Part shown: one piece after another, positions 41,566 through 49,868 of the stretch
Layout: the number at the start of each line of letters is the position of its first letter
Numbering within the stretch: position 1 is the first letter of the stretch
Source of the DNA: Alphaproteobacteria bacterium
Lineage (GTDB): Bacteria; Pseudomonadota; Alphaproteobacteria; Sphingomonadales; Sphingomonadaceae
Reading direction: 5' to 3'
Length of the DNA stretch: 64,000 nucleotides
Assembly (NCBI GenBank): GCA_018970445.1
Contig: JAGWWF010000010.1
Coordinates: 1 to 64,000, forward strand
The notes under the pieces: generated by a model
Databases searched by the model: none
What the model was told of the DNA's origin: nothing
The model's input: only the letters and a program-made list of their open reading frames with translations
Translations under genes and position numbers: made by a program

Positions 41566-42462
41566 ATGGCTCGCTCGCTTCTCGTCCTCACCGCCGCATC
41601 GCTGCTGGCAACGCCCGCCTTCGCCGTTCGGCATGTCGTCAGCCTCGCCGGTGTGGTGGGCGGTGAAGCCGCCGATCAACGCTATGAATTTGCCGGGGAT
41701 TTCCTGCAAACCCATTATGGCCTGACCACGGCCACCGGTTCGCCCCTCTCTTACCTGCCGCCACTGGAACGCGCGGTGGCCGAAGTGCGCAGCCCCGGCA
41801 GCGGCCGCACCCGCGGGCTGCATCGCCCCACGATGGCCACCGGCACACCGGTTGCCGATGGCGGCACCGGCGTCACCAGCGCACTCACCAACGTCGGCTC
41901 CATCGCCCGCAGCGCTGGCCAGGGTACGCTGGGCAGCGATGTCAGCCGCGCCTGGGTTGATGATCACGTCATAGGCTTTGTGCTCAGCCGCACCGGCAAC
42001 ACCGTCACCTACAGCATGGCCAACGGCACCGCGGGCCAGCCCGACGATGTGTGGCGCTTCACCGCGCAATCGGTGGCCGAAATCAACGCCCTGCAGATCC
42101 GCATCCGCTCGGCCGGCAGCAACCGGGTCAGCCTGTCCAACGCCGTGCTCACCCTGAACAACCGGCCTTACAATCTGGGCTGCACCACGCCGGCCAACTG
42201 CGGTCGTGGCCTCACCGGGGCCTTTTCGGCCAACGCCGGCGATGTGCACATCAGCCTGTTCGACCGGCTGATCGGCGATTTCAGCCTGGCCGGCAACTGG
42301 ACCTTCGATCTGGCCGGGGGACGCGCCAGCAACAATGCCCAGATCAAGCTGCTCAGCGTGCCGGTGGCCGCGGTGCCCGAACCGTCAAGCTGGGCCCTGC
42401 TGATCGCCGGCTTTGGCCTGATCGGCGCCAGCCTGCGCCGCCGCCGGCTGCAGGTGGCCTGA
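41566..42462 (+). CDS. Secreted PEPxxWA-CTERM sorting-domain protein
   Basis: This is an exported protein of 298 residues with a signal peptide (ARSLLVLTAASLLATPAFA). The body has no enzyme domain I recognise; it is Thr/Ser/Gly/Asn-rich, with a two-cysteine loop (CTTPANCG). The exosortase-type tail reads VPEPSSWALLIAGFGLIGA followed by SLRRRR. It differs in sequence from the other PEP-CTERM protein at 8896 and, unlike it, has no visible sigma-54 promoter. It is monocistronic, between rpsI and the DsbD-like gene. A role at the cell surface or in the matrix is expected from the sorting signal only. Confidence 0.85.
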   Translation: MARSLLVLTAASLLATPAFAVRHVVSLAGVVGGEAADQRYEFAGDFLQTHYGLTTATGSPLSYLPPLERAVAEVRSPGSGRTRGLHRPTMATGTPVADGGTGVTSALTNVGSIARSAGQGTLGSDVSRAWVDDHVIGFVLSRTGNTVTYSMANGTAGQPDDVWRFTAQSVAEINALQIRIRSAGSNRVSLSNAVLTLNNRPYNLGCTTPANCGRGLTGAFSANAGDVHISLFDRLIGDFSLAGNWTFDLAGGRASNNAQIKLLSVPVAAVPEPSSWALLIAGFGLIGASLRRRRLQVA

Positions 42463-42538
42463 ACCGGCACGGCCGCTGCCCTGCGGCCAAGCGGCACCGG
42501 GCTTCCCGGTGGGGCGCGTTGCTGGCATAGGGCAGCGC

Positions 42539-44611
42539 ATGATCCGTTCATTCCTTGCTGCACTGGCGCTGCTGTTCGCGCCGTTCATGGCCACCGCCCA
42601 ATCGGTGAGCGACCAGCCCCACACCCGCGTGGAGCTGGTCGCCGCCAGCACCCGCCCGGCGCCGGGCCAGATGCTGGACATCGGCATCGAGCTGACACCC
42701 CGCGCTGGCTGGCACACCTACTGGAAGAATCCCGGCGACGCCGGTGCCCCCACCCGCGTGGCCTGGGCGCTGCCGGCCGGCACGCCGGCCCCGGCCGATC
42801 TCAACTATCCGGTGCCCGGCACGCTGGTTGTGTCCGGCCTGATGAACCATGTCTATGAAAAGGCCAACATGCTCACCACCCGCATCGCCGTGCCGGCAGG
42901 GCTGGCGGCGGGCAGCGCCTTTCCGGTGCAGGTGCAGGTGGATTGGCTGGTGTGCAGCCACGAACAATGTGTGCCCGAATCCGCCACGCTGAACCTGCCG
43001 CTGGTGATTGGCGATGGCGCGGCCGATGCCGCCATGGGCGCCCGGCTGATCGCGGCGGCCGCCGCCCTGCCCAGGCCGCTGGCCGCTGCCGCCACCTGGG
43101 CCAGGCAAGGCAAGCGCTTTGTGCTGGCGGTGCCGCTGGCCGGGCTGGACAAGGTGAAATCGGCCTGGTTCTTCCCGGATGGTGACATGGTGATCAACCA
43201 TGTCACCCCGCAGCAGGTAACGATCGCCGGCGATGCGCTGCGCATCGAAACCGATGCCAACGCCCCGGACGGCGCGGTGACGGGCGTACTGCGGGTGGAG
43301 ATGGCCGGCGAGGCGCCGATGGGCTTTGCCATCACCGCCAGCCGCGGCAATGTCCCCGCCGCGGGTGTTGCACCGGGCGGCGGTGCCGCTGGTGCGGGCG
43401 GCGGCGGCGAACCGGGCCTGCCCCTGGTGCTGCTCGGCGCGGTGCTGGGCGGCCTCATCCTCAATGTCATGCCCTGTGTGTTTCCGATCCTGTCCTTGAA
43501 GGCGCTGGCGCTGGCCAAGGGCAATGTCGATGCCGGCCAGGCCCGCGGCGAGGCGCTGGCCTACACCGCCGGGGTCGTGCTGGTCGTCACCGCGCTGGGC
43601 GGGGTGGTGCTGGCGCTGCGTGCCGCCGGCAGCCAGGTCGGCTGGGCCTTCCAGTTGCAGGATCCGCGCGTCATCGCCTTCCTGCTGCTGCTCGTCACCG
43701 GCATCGCGCTCAACCTGGCCGGGCTGTTCGAAATCACCCTCACCACCGGCAATCTGGGCCAGGGCAAGGCCCGCGAAGGCGGCCTGTCGGGCAGCTTCTT
43801 CACCGGCGCGCTCGCCGCCTTTGTGGCCACGCCCTGCACTGGCCCGTTCATGGCCGGGGCGCTGGGCGCGGCGCTGGTGCTGCCCACCGTGCAGGCCCTT
43901 TCGGTCTTTGCCGGGCTGGGCTTTGGCCTCGCCCTGCCGTTTCTGTTGATCGGCTTCGTGCCGGCGCTGCGCCGCCGCCTGCCCCGGCCCGGCGCCTGGA
44001 TGGTGCGGCTGCGCGCCATCTTGTCGGTGCCGATGTTCCTCACCGCGCTGGCGCTGGCCTGGGTGCTGGGCCAGCAGCTGGGGGTGGATGGCATGACGAT
44101 CGGCCTGGCCGGCACACTGGTGTTCGGCCTGGCCCTGTGGTGGCTGGGCGCCCGCCAGCACGGCGGCAAGGGCCTGGCCGTTCCCGCCACGCTCAGTCTG
44201 GCCACGCTGGTGGCTGCCGTGATCCTGATGCCCACCACGGCCCCGGCCGCCGCCGGGGCCACCACCGCCGCCAGCGAGCTGAACGCGGTGAAATTCACCC
44301 CCGCCGCGCTGGCCGAACTGCGCGCAGCAGGCAAGCCGGTGTTCCTGTTCATGACCGCCGATTGGTGCCTCACCTGCAAGGTCAATGAAAAGGGCGCCAT
44401 GGCCGATGCGCGGGTGGCCGAAGCCTTCAAGGCCAAGGGCATCACCGTGATGGAAGGCGACTGGACCCGATCCGATCCTGCCATTTCCGCCTGGCTGGCC
44501 GAACACAAGCGCGCCGGCGTGCCGGTCTATGTCTATTATGATGCAAGCGGCGGCGAAACCGAACTGCCGCAGATCCTCACTGCCGACATGTTGACCAGCC
44601 TGAAAGCCTGA
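42539..44611 (+). CDS. DsbD/ScsB-like thiol:disulfide interchange protein
   Basis: This is an inner-membrane reductant conductor of 690 residues that passes electrons from cytosolic thioredoxin to the periplasm. Order of parts: signal peptide; periplasmic DsbD-alpha-like domain with HTYWKNPGDAGAPT and the cysteines of VCSHEQCVPES; eight-helix core with its cysteines in LNVMPCVFPILSLKAL and VATPCTGPFMAGALG; C-terminal thioredoxin-like domain with the CxxC in TADWCLTCKVNEKGA. The alpha-domain type (WKNPGDAG) is that of ScsB rather than classical DsbD. The start at 42539 precedes the signal peptide. A secreted thioredoxin-fold gene follows 3 bp later and is the likely partner. Confidence 0.92.
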   Translation: MIRSFLAALALLFAPFMATAQSVSDQPHTRVELVAASTRPAPGQMLDIGIELTPRAGWHTYWKNPGDAGAPTRVAWALPAGTPAPADLNYPVPGTLVVSGLMNHVYEKANMLTTRIAVPAGLAAGSAFPVQVQVDWLVCSHEQCVPESATLNLPLVIGDGAADAAMGARLIAAAAALPRPLAAAATWARQGKRFVLAVPLAGLDKVKSAWFFPDGDMVINHVTPQQVTIAGDALRIETDANAPDGAVTGVLRVEMAGEAPMGFAITASRGNVPAAGVAPGGGAAGAGGGGEPGLPLVLLGAVLGGLILNVMPCVFPILSLKALALAKGNVDAGQARGEALAYTAGVVLVVTALGGVVLALRAAGSQVGWAFQLQDPRVIAFLLLLVTGIALNLAGLFEITLTTGNLGQGKAREGGLSGSFFTGALAAFVATPCTGPFMAGALGAALVLPTVQALSVFAGLGFGLALPFLLIGFVPALRRRLPRPGAWMVRLRAILSVPMFLTALALAWVLGQQLGVDGMTIGLAGTLVFGLALWWLGARQHGGKGLAVPATLSLATLVAAVILMPTTAPAAAGATTAASELNAVKFTPAALAELRAAGKPVFLFMTADWCLTCKVNEKGAMADARVAEAFKAKGITVMEGDWTRSDPAISAWLAEHKRAGVPVYVYYDASGGETELPQILTADMLTSLKA

Positions 44612-44614
44612 ACC

Positions 44615-45211
44615 ATGCGCGCTGCCCTTGTTGCCTTCGCCCTGATCGCCGCGCCCGCCGTGGCCCAACCGATCAATGGCCTGCCCGCCCCGGAATTCAC
44701 CGCCACCGATGCCAATGGCAAATCGGTTTCCCTGCGCGATTTGCGCGGCAAGACCGTGGTGCTGGAATGGACCAACAGCGGCTGCCCGTTCGTGCGTGCC
44801 CATTATGACAGCGGCACCATGCAGGCCCGCCAGCGCGAGGCCCGCGCGGCCGGCGTGGTGTGGCTTTCGATCAACAGCGGTGCGCCGGGCAAGCAGGGCC
44901 ATGTCACCGGCCCCGCCGCCCGCGCCGAGATCGCCGCCAACAAGGCCGCCCCCAGCCATTATCTGCTCGATGCCGATGGCCTCATCGGCCGGCTCTATGC
45001 CGCCAAGACCACGCCGCACATGTTCGTCATCCGCCCCGATGGCACGCTTGCCTATCAGGGCGCCATCGACGACAGGCCCACCGCCATCGAAGCCGACGCC
45101 AGGGCCGCCACGCCCTGGGCGCTGAACGCCATGAAGGCCGTGCTCGCCGGCAAAGCCCCCGCCCCGGCCATCACCCGGCCCTATGGCTGCTCGGTCAAAT
45201 ACGCCGGATAG
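44615..45211 (+). CDS. Secreted thioredoxin-fold (redoxin) protein
   Basis: This is a periplasmic AhpC/TSA-type thioredoxin-fold protein of 198 residues. It has a signal peptide (MRAALVAFALIAAPAVA), the beginning of the fold in PAPEFTATDANGKSVSLRDLRGKTVVLEWTN, and a single active cysteine in the SGCPFVRAHYDS motif instead of CxxC. Proteins with NSGCPFVxxHY are widespread but biochemically undefined; a peroxidase-like or thiol-accepting role is likely. The C-terminus (RPYGCSVKYAG) has one more cysteine that could resolve a disulfide. It directly follows the DsbD/ScsB-like reductase, its probable electron donor. Confidence 0.88.
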   Translation: MRAALVAFALIAAPAVAQPINGLPAPEFTATDANGKSVSLRDLRGKTVVLEWTNSGCPFVRAHYDSGTMQARQREARAAGVVWLSINSGAPGKQGHVTGPAARAEIAANKAAPSHYLLDADGLIGRLYAAKTTPHMFVIRPDGTLAYQGAIDDRPTAIEADARAATPWALNAMKAVLAGKAPAPAITRPYGCSVKYAG

Positions 45212-45234
45212 GCCTTAGGCTCGGCGGGCAAGGC

Positions 45235-45438
45235 CTGGCCGCCACGGTTGATCTGGCCGTCACCCCGCTCGATGGCGCCGGCAATGGCGACCGGGTCTCC
45301 ATCGGCTGGCGGGCGCAAAGCCGGGTCGGCGATGCCCTAGTGTCCTATCTGGGGGTGGACCGGTTCCGCATCGTCAACGGCATGGCGGTGGAAGAACAGG
45401 TGATCTTCGATCCAACGGTGCTGCAACCGGCCGACTGA
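45235..45438 (+). pseudogene. Remnant of a SnoaL/NTF2-like protein, 5' part missing
   Basis: An open stretch without an ATG, GTG or TTG start (only CTG at 45235) encodes GNGDRVSIGWRAQSR...YLGVDRFRIVNGMAVEEQVIFDPTVL. This is the last two-thirds of a SnoaL-like/NTF2-fold domain (G-DRV-x-W, Y-G-D-FR-x-G-x-VEE, F-x-x). The first strands and helices are absent, and the preceding bases are the redoxin gene. It is best read as a decayed fragment, or less likely a very short gene with an unusual start. It ends 16 bp before the ccdB end, so insertion of the toxin-antitoxin pair may be connected with the truncation. Confidence 0.5.
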
Positions 45439-45454
45439 ACCAGCGGCCACGCCT

Positions 45455-45754
45455 TCAATAGCCGCTGATCAGCATGTCGAGCGCGTTGATGATCGCCACT
45501 TCTTCGTGCGCCAGCGACGCCATCACCGGCCCGCAATCGCGCAATTGCAGCACCGCGGCAAACTGCGTGACCATCACATATCGGGTGCCCGCCACATCAA
45601 ACACCGGATTCAGCCGGCGCGCCGGCCGTGGTGCCTGTGCCGGCACCTGCAACGGCACCACCAAGCGCGTGTTGAGGTAATTCAACAGATTGGACTGGCA
45701 ATCCAGCAACAGATTGCCGTCGCCAACGCCGCGATACACATCAAACCGCGCCAT
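45455..45754 (-). CDS. ccdB: CcdB-type toxin
   Basis: This is a gyrase-targeting toxin of the CcdB family by similarity, 99 residues: MARFDVYRG...LLDCQSNLLNYLNTRLVVPL, then PVFDVAGTRYVMVTQFAAVLQLRDCG and the C-terminal helix AIINALDMLISGY. In CcdB the last residues (W-G-I in the plasmid protein) contact gyrase A; here the end is SGY, so target affinity may differ. Its ATG overlaps the stop of the antitoxin gene (TGATG). It is convergent with the SnoaL remnant. It is a chromosomal rather than plasmid setting, so the role may be stress- or mobile-element-related. Confidence 0.88.
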   Translation of the reverse strand: MARFDVYRGVGDGNLLLDCQSNLLNYLNTRLVVPLQVPAQAPRPARRLNPVFDVAGTRYVMVTQFAAVLQLRDCGPVMASLAHEEVAIINALDMLISGY

Positions 45755-45990
45755 CAGAACTGGCGGAATCGCGCCAGCGGCAACCCATGCGCCTCGACAT
45801 GGGCATTGGACGATTCCAGCGCCGCCCGATTTTCGTCCAGCCAGCGCTCCGCTCGTTGCTTGGCCACCTGCTGGGCAATGCCCTGCTCACACGCCTGCGA
45901 CAGGTTGATGCCCAGGCTCCGGGCTTCCTCCACCAGCGCCCGATCCAGCGACACATTGGTCGCCTTGCGCACCGTCACTCCCGCCGCCAT
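45754..45990 (-). CDS. ccdA: CcdA-type antitoxin
   Basis: This is a CcdA-like antitoxin of 78 residues. The N-terminal ribbon-helix-helix DNA-binding part reads TVRKATNVSLDRALVEEARSLGINLSQACEQGI, and the C-terminal toxin-wrapping tail reads AERWLDENRAALESSNAHVEAHGLPLARFRQF, typical of CcdA (the WL.EN..A...N..VE..GLPL pattern). The start at 45990 is chosen because GGAGG lies 5 nt upstream; ATG 46008 is a longer possibility. It precedes ccdB with a one-base overlap and should autoregulate the pair. Confidence 0.9.
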   Translation of the reverse strand: MAAGVTVRKATNVSLDRALVEEARSLGINLSQACEQGIAQQVAKQRAERWLDENRAALESSNAHVEAHGLPLARFRQF

Positions 45991-46082
45991 GCGCGCCTCC
46001 ATGTGCATGTTTCATGCGCATGATAGCATCGGCCGCGCCGGTGGCAAGCCGGCCGGTTGTCGGCATGAACCCAGGTCGAAAA

Positions 46083-46130
46083 CGAAAAAGGCGCCCGTTA
46101 CCCCGGCCTGCGCCGGGGTAACGGGCGCCT
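46083..46130 (-). terminator. Strong terminator of the nrdB transcript
   Basis: A 19-bp perfect stem (AGGCGCCCGTTACCCCGGC with its complement, 4-nt loop) lies 11 bp beyond the nrdB stop. On the minus strand it is followed by five T residues (TTTTTCG). It also insulates nrdB from ccdA, which is read in the same direction further downstream. Confidence 0.9.
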
Positions 46131-46140
46131 GTTCTGCACC

Positions 46141-47193
46141 TTACTCCGCCGCCACGCCCAGCAGGCCGCCCTGGCGGTCGTCCACGTTGGCCGGGGCGGT
46201 TTCGCTCAGCGCCTTGGCGGCCTTGCGGCTGTCAAAGGCGGTCCACACCTCGTTCCAGTCGCCCTTGGTGGCAGCCTTTGAATATTCCGTCGCGCGGGCT
46301 TCGAAGAAATTGGCGTGTTCGACGCCGTTGAGCAGCGGGGTGAGCCAGGGCAGCGGGTGATCCTCGATCATGTAGATCGGCGCCAGGCCCAGCTGCTTGA
46401 GCCGCCAATCGGCGATGTAGCGGACATAGCGCTTGATGTCCTTGGGCGTCATGCCGCTCACCGGGCCCTGTTCGAAGGCCAGATCGATGAAGGCATCTTC
46501 CAGCCGCACCGTGCGCTGGCAGACATCGGCGATATCATCGCGGATGCGGGCGGTGAGCACGCCGGTTTCGGCGCAGAAGGCGTGGAACAGCTTGACGATG
46601 CCTTCGCAGTGCAGCGATTCATCGCGCACCGACCAGGAAACGATCTGGCCCATGCCCTTCATCTTGTTGAAGCGCGGGAAGTTCATCAGCATCGCGAAGC
46701 TGGCGAACAGTTGCAGGCCTTCGGTGAAGCCGCCGAACATGGCCAGCGTCTTGGCAATATCCTCGTTGCTGCCCACGCCGAACGTGTTCATGTAATCATG
46801 CTTGTCGCGCATTTCCTTGTAGTTGAGGAAGGCGCTATATTCGCTTTCGGGCATGCCGATCGTATCGAGCAGATGGCTGTAGGCCGCGATGTGGATGGTT
46901 TCCATGTTGCTGAAACTGGTCAGCATCATCTTCACTTCGGTCGGCTTGAACACGCTGCCATATTTGTCGTGATAACAATCCTGCACCTCCACGTCCGCCT
47001 GGGTGAAGAAGCGGAAGATCTGGGTCAGCAGGTTGCGCTCGTGATCGGTCAGCTTTTGCGCCCAGTCACGGCAATCCTCGCCCAGCGGCACCTCTTCGGG
47101 CATCCAGTGGATCTGCTGCTGGCGTTTCCAGAAATCATAAGCCCAGGGATACTCGAACGGCTTGTAGCTCTTGGAGGCTTGCAGAAGGGGCAT
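46141..47193 (-). CDS. nrdB: Ribonucleoside-diphosphate reductase, beta subunit
   Basis: NrdB is the di-iron tyrosyl-radical subunit of class I ribonucleotide reductase. The 350-residue protein has the iron ligands Asp67 in FFTQADVEVQDCY, Glu98 and His101 in METIHIAAYSHL, and the second set near DESLHCEG. The radical tyrosine is Tyr105 in AAYSHLLDT. The C-terminus (TAPANVDDRQGGLLGVAAE) is the flexible tail docking on NrdA. No ATP-cone is present at the N-terminus. The gene follows nrdA after 311 bp containing long hairpins, rather than the close spacing usual for nrdAB, and is followed by a strong terminator. Regulation by NrdR through boxes upstream of nrdA is likely. Confidence 0.95.
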   Translation of the reverse strand: MPLLQASKSYKPFEYPWAYDFWKRQQQIHWMPEEVPLGEDCRDWAQKLTDHERNLLTQIFRFFTQADVEVQDCYHDKYGSVFKPTEVKMMLTSFSNMETIHIAAYSHLLDTIGMPESEYSAFLNYKEMRDKHDYMNTFGVGSNEDIAKTLAMFGGFTEGLQLFASFAMLMNFPRFNKMKGMGQIVSWSVRDESLHCEGIVKLFHAFCAETGVLTARIRDDIADVCQRTVRLEDAFIDLAFEQGPVSGMTPKDIKRYVRYIADWRLKQLGLAPIYMIEDHPLPWLTPLLNGVEHANFFEARATEYSKAATKGDWNEVWTAFDSRKAAKALSETAPANVDDRQGGLLGVAAE

Positions 47194-47246
47194 GACGGCT
47201 GTTCCTGATGAAATTCAACAATGTGAGATGAAAGACGCGATTGGGA

Positions 47247-47290
47247 GGGGGATTGGGCCATGGGTCGTGGATGCCATGGCCCAATCCCCC
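47247..47290. promoter_or_regulatory. 17-bp inverted repeat between nrdA and nrdB
   Basis: GGGGGATTGGGCCATGG (47247-47263) and its exact complement (47274-47290) surround a 10-nt loop. In the mRNA it would form a very stable hairpin 54-97 nt upstream of the nrdB start, suited to attenuation, RNA processing or a stability boundary between the two subunits. Confidence 0.6.
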
Positions 47291-47297
47291 GGTCCCT

Positions 47298-47321
47298 CCG
47301 GCCGGGCAGCAACCCGGCCGG
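47298..47321. repeat. Second hairpin in the nrdA-nrdB gap
   Basis: CCGGCCGGG-CAGCAA-CCCGGCCGG has perfect 9-bp arms and adjoins the longer inverted repeat. Beyond it the gap also has a GCCGTGCC / GGCACGGC pair further left of nrdA's end. No open reading frame of note is seen in this 311-bp gap. Confidence 0.55.
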
Positions 47322-47504
47322 TGCGCTGCCCAGCGTGACGGCCGGGCAAGGGGGTTTGCCGGTGGATACCGGCGTGACGTCGAACGGGTTTCGAACAAGC
47401 CTCTGGCCCGGCAAAGCCGTGCCGACGGCTCGCCCGAACCCGCCGGCCGGGCACGGCGCCGACTCTGTTCGCAGCGTTGCACGCTGCTCGCAGGCGGCTT
47501 GGCC

Positions 47505-49460
47505 TTACTGACATGCCAGGCATTCATCATAATCGCGGCGTTCCACCTGGATCACCGGCGCTTCGGCGGTGTTATCCGCCTCCACCCCGCCGGCGAAACC
47601 GGCGCGCTGCACGCTCATCGAACGCAGATAATAGAGGGATTTGATGCCCAGTTCCCAGGCGCGATAATGGAGCATGAGCAGATCCCATTTTTCCACATCG
47701 GCCGGAATGAACAGGTTCAGGCTTTGCGCCTGATCGATGAACGGCGTGCGATCGGCGGCCAGTTCGATCAGCCAGCGCTGATCGATTTCAAAGGCAGTGC
47801 GATAGGTGGCCTTCTCATCCGGGGTCAGGAACTCCAGATGCTGCACCGAACCGCCGCGTTCCAATATGCTGTTCCACACCGCGTCGCTGTTCTTCGCCTT
47901 GGCGATCAGCAGCTTTTCCAGATAGGGATTCTTGACGACAAAGCTGCCCGACAGCGTCTTGTGGGTATAGACATTGGCCGGGATGGGTTCGACACAGGCC
48001 GAGGTGCCGCCGCAGATGATGGAAATGCTGGCGGTGGGCGCGATCGCCATCTTGCAGCTGAACCGCTCCATCACCCCCATGTCGGCGGCATCCGGGCACG
48101 GGCCACGTTCGGCGGCCAGCGTCATCGACGCCTGATCGACCTGCGCGCGGATATGCTTGAAGATCTTCATGTTCCAGGATTTCGCCGGCGCGCTTTCAAA
48201 CGGCAGGCCGCGCGCCTGAAAGAAACTGTGCAGGCCCATCACGCCCAGGCCCACCGAGCGTTCGCGCATTGCGGCATAGGCGGCGCGCTGCATGGCCGGT
48301 TCGGCGCGATCGATATAATCCTGCAGCACATTGTCGAGGAAGCGCATGCAATCCTCGATGAACTGCGGGTGGCCGTGCCATTCATCCCAGGTTTCGATGT
48401 TGAGCGACGACAGGCAGCACACCGCGGTGCGATCCTGGCCCAGATGATCCGGCCCGGTGGGCAGGGTGATTTCCGAACACAGGTTGGACGTCGACACCTT
48501 CAGCCCCAGATCGCGCTGGTGCTTGGGCATGGTGCGGTTCACCTCGTCGATGAAGATGATATAGGGCTCGCCGGTGGCCAGCCGGGTTTCCACCAGCTTG
48601 GTGAACAGGCCGCGGGCATCGACCTCGGCGCGCTTCTCGCCCGTCTTGGGGCTGACCAGATCGAATTTCGTGCCATCGCGCACCGCCGCCATGAAGGCAT
48701 CGGTGACCAACACGCCATGGTGCAGATTGAGCGCCTTGCGGTTGAAATCGCCCGACGGCTTGCGGATTTCCAGAAACTCCTCGATCTCCGGGTGGGAAAT
48801 GTCGAGATAGCAGGCGGCCGAACCGCGGCGCAGGCTGCCCTGGCTGATGGCGAGCGTGAGGCTGTCCATCACGCGCACGAACGGGATGATGCCGCTGGTC
48901 TTGCCGTTCAGGCCCACCGGCTCGCCAATGCCGCGCACCCGGCCCCAATAGGTGCCGATGCCGCCCCCGCGCGACGCCAGCCAGACATTCTCGTTCCAGG
49001 TGCCGACAATGCCTTCCAGACTGTCGGAGACGCTGTTCAGATAGCAGCTAATCGGCAGACCGCGGCCGGTGCCGCCGTTCGAAAGCACCGGGGTGGCCGG
49101 CATGAACCACAGCCGGCTGATATAGTCATACAGGCGCTGGGCGTGATCGGCATCGTCGGCATAGGCCGCCGCAACGCGGGCGAACAGATCCTGATAGGAT
49201 TCGCCGGGCAGCAGATAGCGATCGTCCAGCGTGTCCTTGCCGAAATCGGTTAGCAGCGCGTCGCGGCCGCGATCCACCGTCACAGGGAATTTCCACGGCA
49301 GGATCTCGCTGGTGCCCAGCGCCTCGCGCGGCCGGGCGGCCGCCGCCGATGCCGCCGCCAGCACGCCCTGGGCCAGGCTGGCCGCCAGCGCCTCGCCGCC
49401 GGTATCGGCGCGATCTTCGGTCAGGGCGGCGTTGCTGTCAGTCATTCGAAACTCGCTCAT
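47505..49460 (-). CDS. nrdA: Ribonucleoside-diphosphate reductase, alpha subunit
   Basis: NrdA is the catalytic subunit of class I ribonucleotide reductase, reducing ribonucleoside diphosphates. The 651-residue protein carries MPATPVLSNGGTGRGLPISCYLNS, NLCSEITLPTG with an active-site cysteine, ASRGGGIGTYWG, and the C-terminal CLAC redox pair in YDECLACQ that relays electrons from thioredoxin. The N-terminal 40 residues before LPWKFPVTVDRGRDALLTDFG are Ala-rich and do not form an ATP-cone, so dATP overall-activity control seems absent. Start candidates are ATG 49460 and 49445. Two NrdR boxes lie 126-172 bp upstream. Confidence 0.95.
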   Translation of the reverse strand: MSEFRMTDSNAALTEDRADTGGEALAASLAQGVLAAASAAAARPREALGTSEILPWKFPVTVDRGRDALLTDFGKDTLDDRYLLPGESYQDLFARVAAAYADDADHAQRLYDYISRLWFMPATPVLSNGGTGRGLPISCYLNSVSDSLEGIVGTWNENVWLASRGGGIGTYWGRVRGIGEPVGLNGKTSGIIPFVRVMDSLTLAISQGSLRRGSAACYLDISHPEIEEFLEIRKPSGDFNRKALNLHHGVLVTDAFMAAVRDGTKFDLVSPKTGEKRAEVDARGLFTKLVETRLATGEPYIIFIDEVNRTMPKHQRDLGLKVSTSNLCSEITLPTGPDHLGQDRTAVCCLSSLNIETWDEWHGHPQFIEDCMRFLDNVLQDYIDRAEPAMQRAAYAAMRERSVGLGVMGLHSFFQARGLPFESAPAKSWNMKIFKHIRAQVDQASMTLAAERGPCPDAADMGVMERFSCKMAIAPTASISIICGGTSACVEPIPANVYTHKTLSGSFVVKNPYLEKLLIAKAKNSDAVWNSILERGGSVQHLEFLTPDEKATYRTAFEIDQRWLIELAADRTPFIDQAQSLNLFIPADVEKWDLLMLHYRAWELGIKSLYYLRSMSVQRAGFAGGVEADNTAEAPVIQVERRDYDECLACQ

Positions 49461-49585
49461 GTCATTTGCCCCATAGCATAGAGGCGGAACAAACCGGGGT
49501 CACGCCTGTTTGTTGCCGCAGCAACAACTGTCCCCGATATCCACAGCAATCCGGCCCGATTGCTGCACGGCCCCCGCCCCTGCAA

Positions 49586-49601
49586 CCACCACAACTTGTG
49601 T
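49586..49601 (-). promoter_or_regulatory. NrdR box 2 upstream of nrdA
   Basis: On the minus strand, ACACAAGTTGTGGTGG matches the 16-bp NrdR consensus ACACWATATWTWGTGT at 11 positions, including the outer ACACWA and GTG. Its distance to the other box (starts 31 bp apart) equals three helical turns, as in known NrdR-controlled promoters. Confidence 0.7.
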
Positions 49602-49616
49602 CTGATCGCCAGTATC

Positions 49617-49632
49617 ACACCAGCAATAGTGC
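49617..49632 (-). promoter_or_regulatory. NrdR box 1 upstream of nrdA
   Basis: On the minus strand, GCACTATTGCTGGTGT agrees with the NrdR consensus at 11 of 16 positions, with CACTA and GTGT conserved. A -35-like TTGCGC lies just upstream, so the box would cover the -10 region (CACTAT). NrdR itself is encoded at 6395-6874. Confidence 0.7.
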
Positions 49633-49868
49633 CATAGCCGCATTTGTGCGCAAGCCCATTGTTTGCTTGACGTGCCCCGAAACGGTTGAATCGGCGCACG
49701 ATTCATCCACAGGCGGCGGCGGCGGCCATGCGCAATCAAGGGCTTGGCCAGCGGGGCTGAAAAACCGCCGCAACCACGGCCGAACTTTACGCTGCGCGCT
49801 GGCCGGCCTATCACTGGGATCATCAGCAGTTGGCCGCGCACCGCGCCGCCGTTGAAGGAGCCAAGAAC

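Noticed and set aside
42548-45019. 823-codon minus-strand open frame
   Set aside because: It is antisense to the DsbD-like and redoxin genes; its composition is typical of a shadow frame (Gly/His/Arg-rich).
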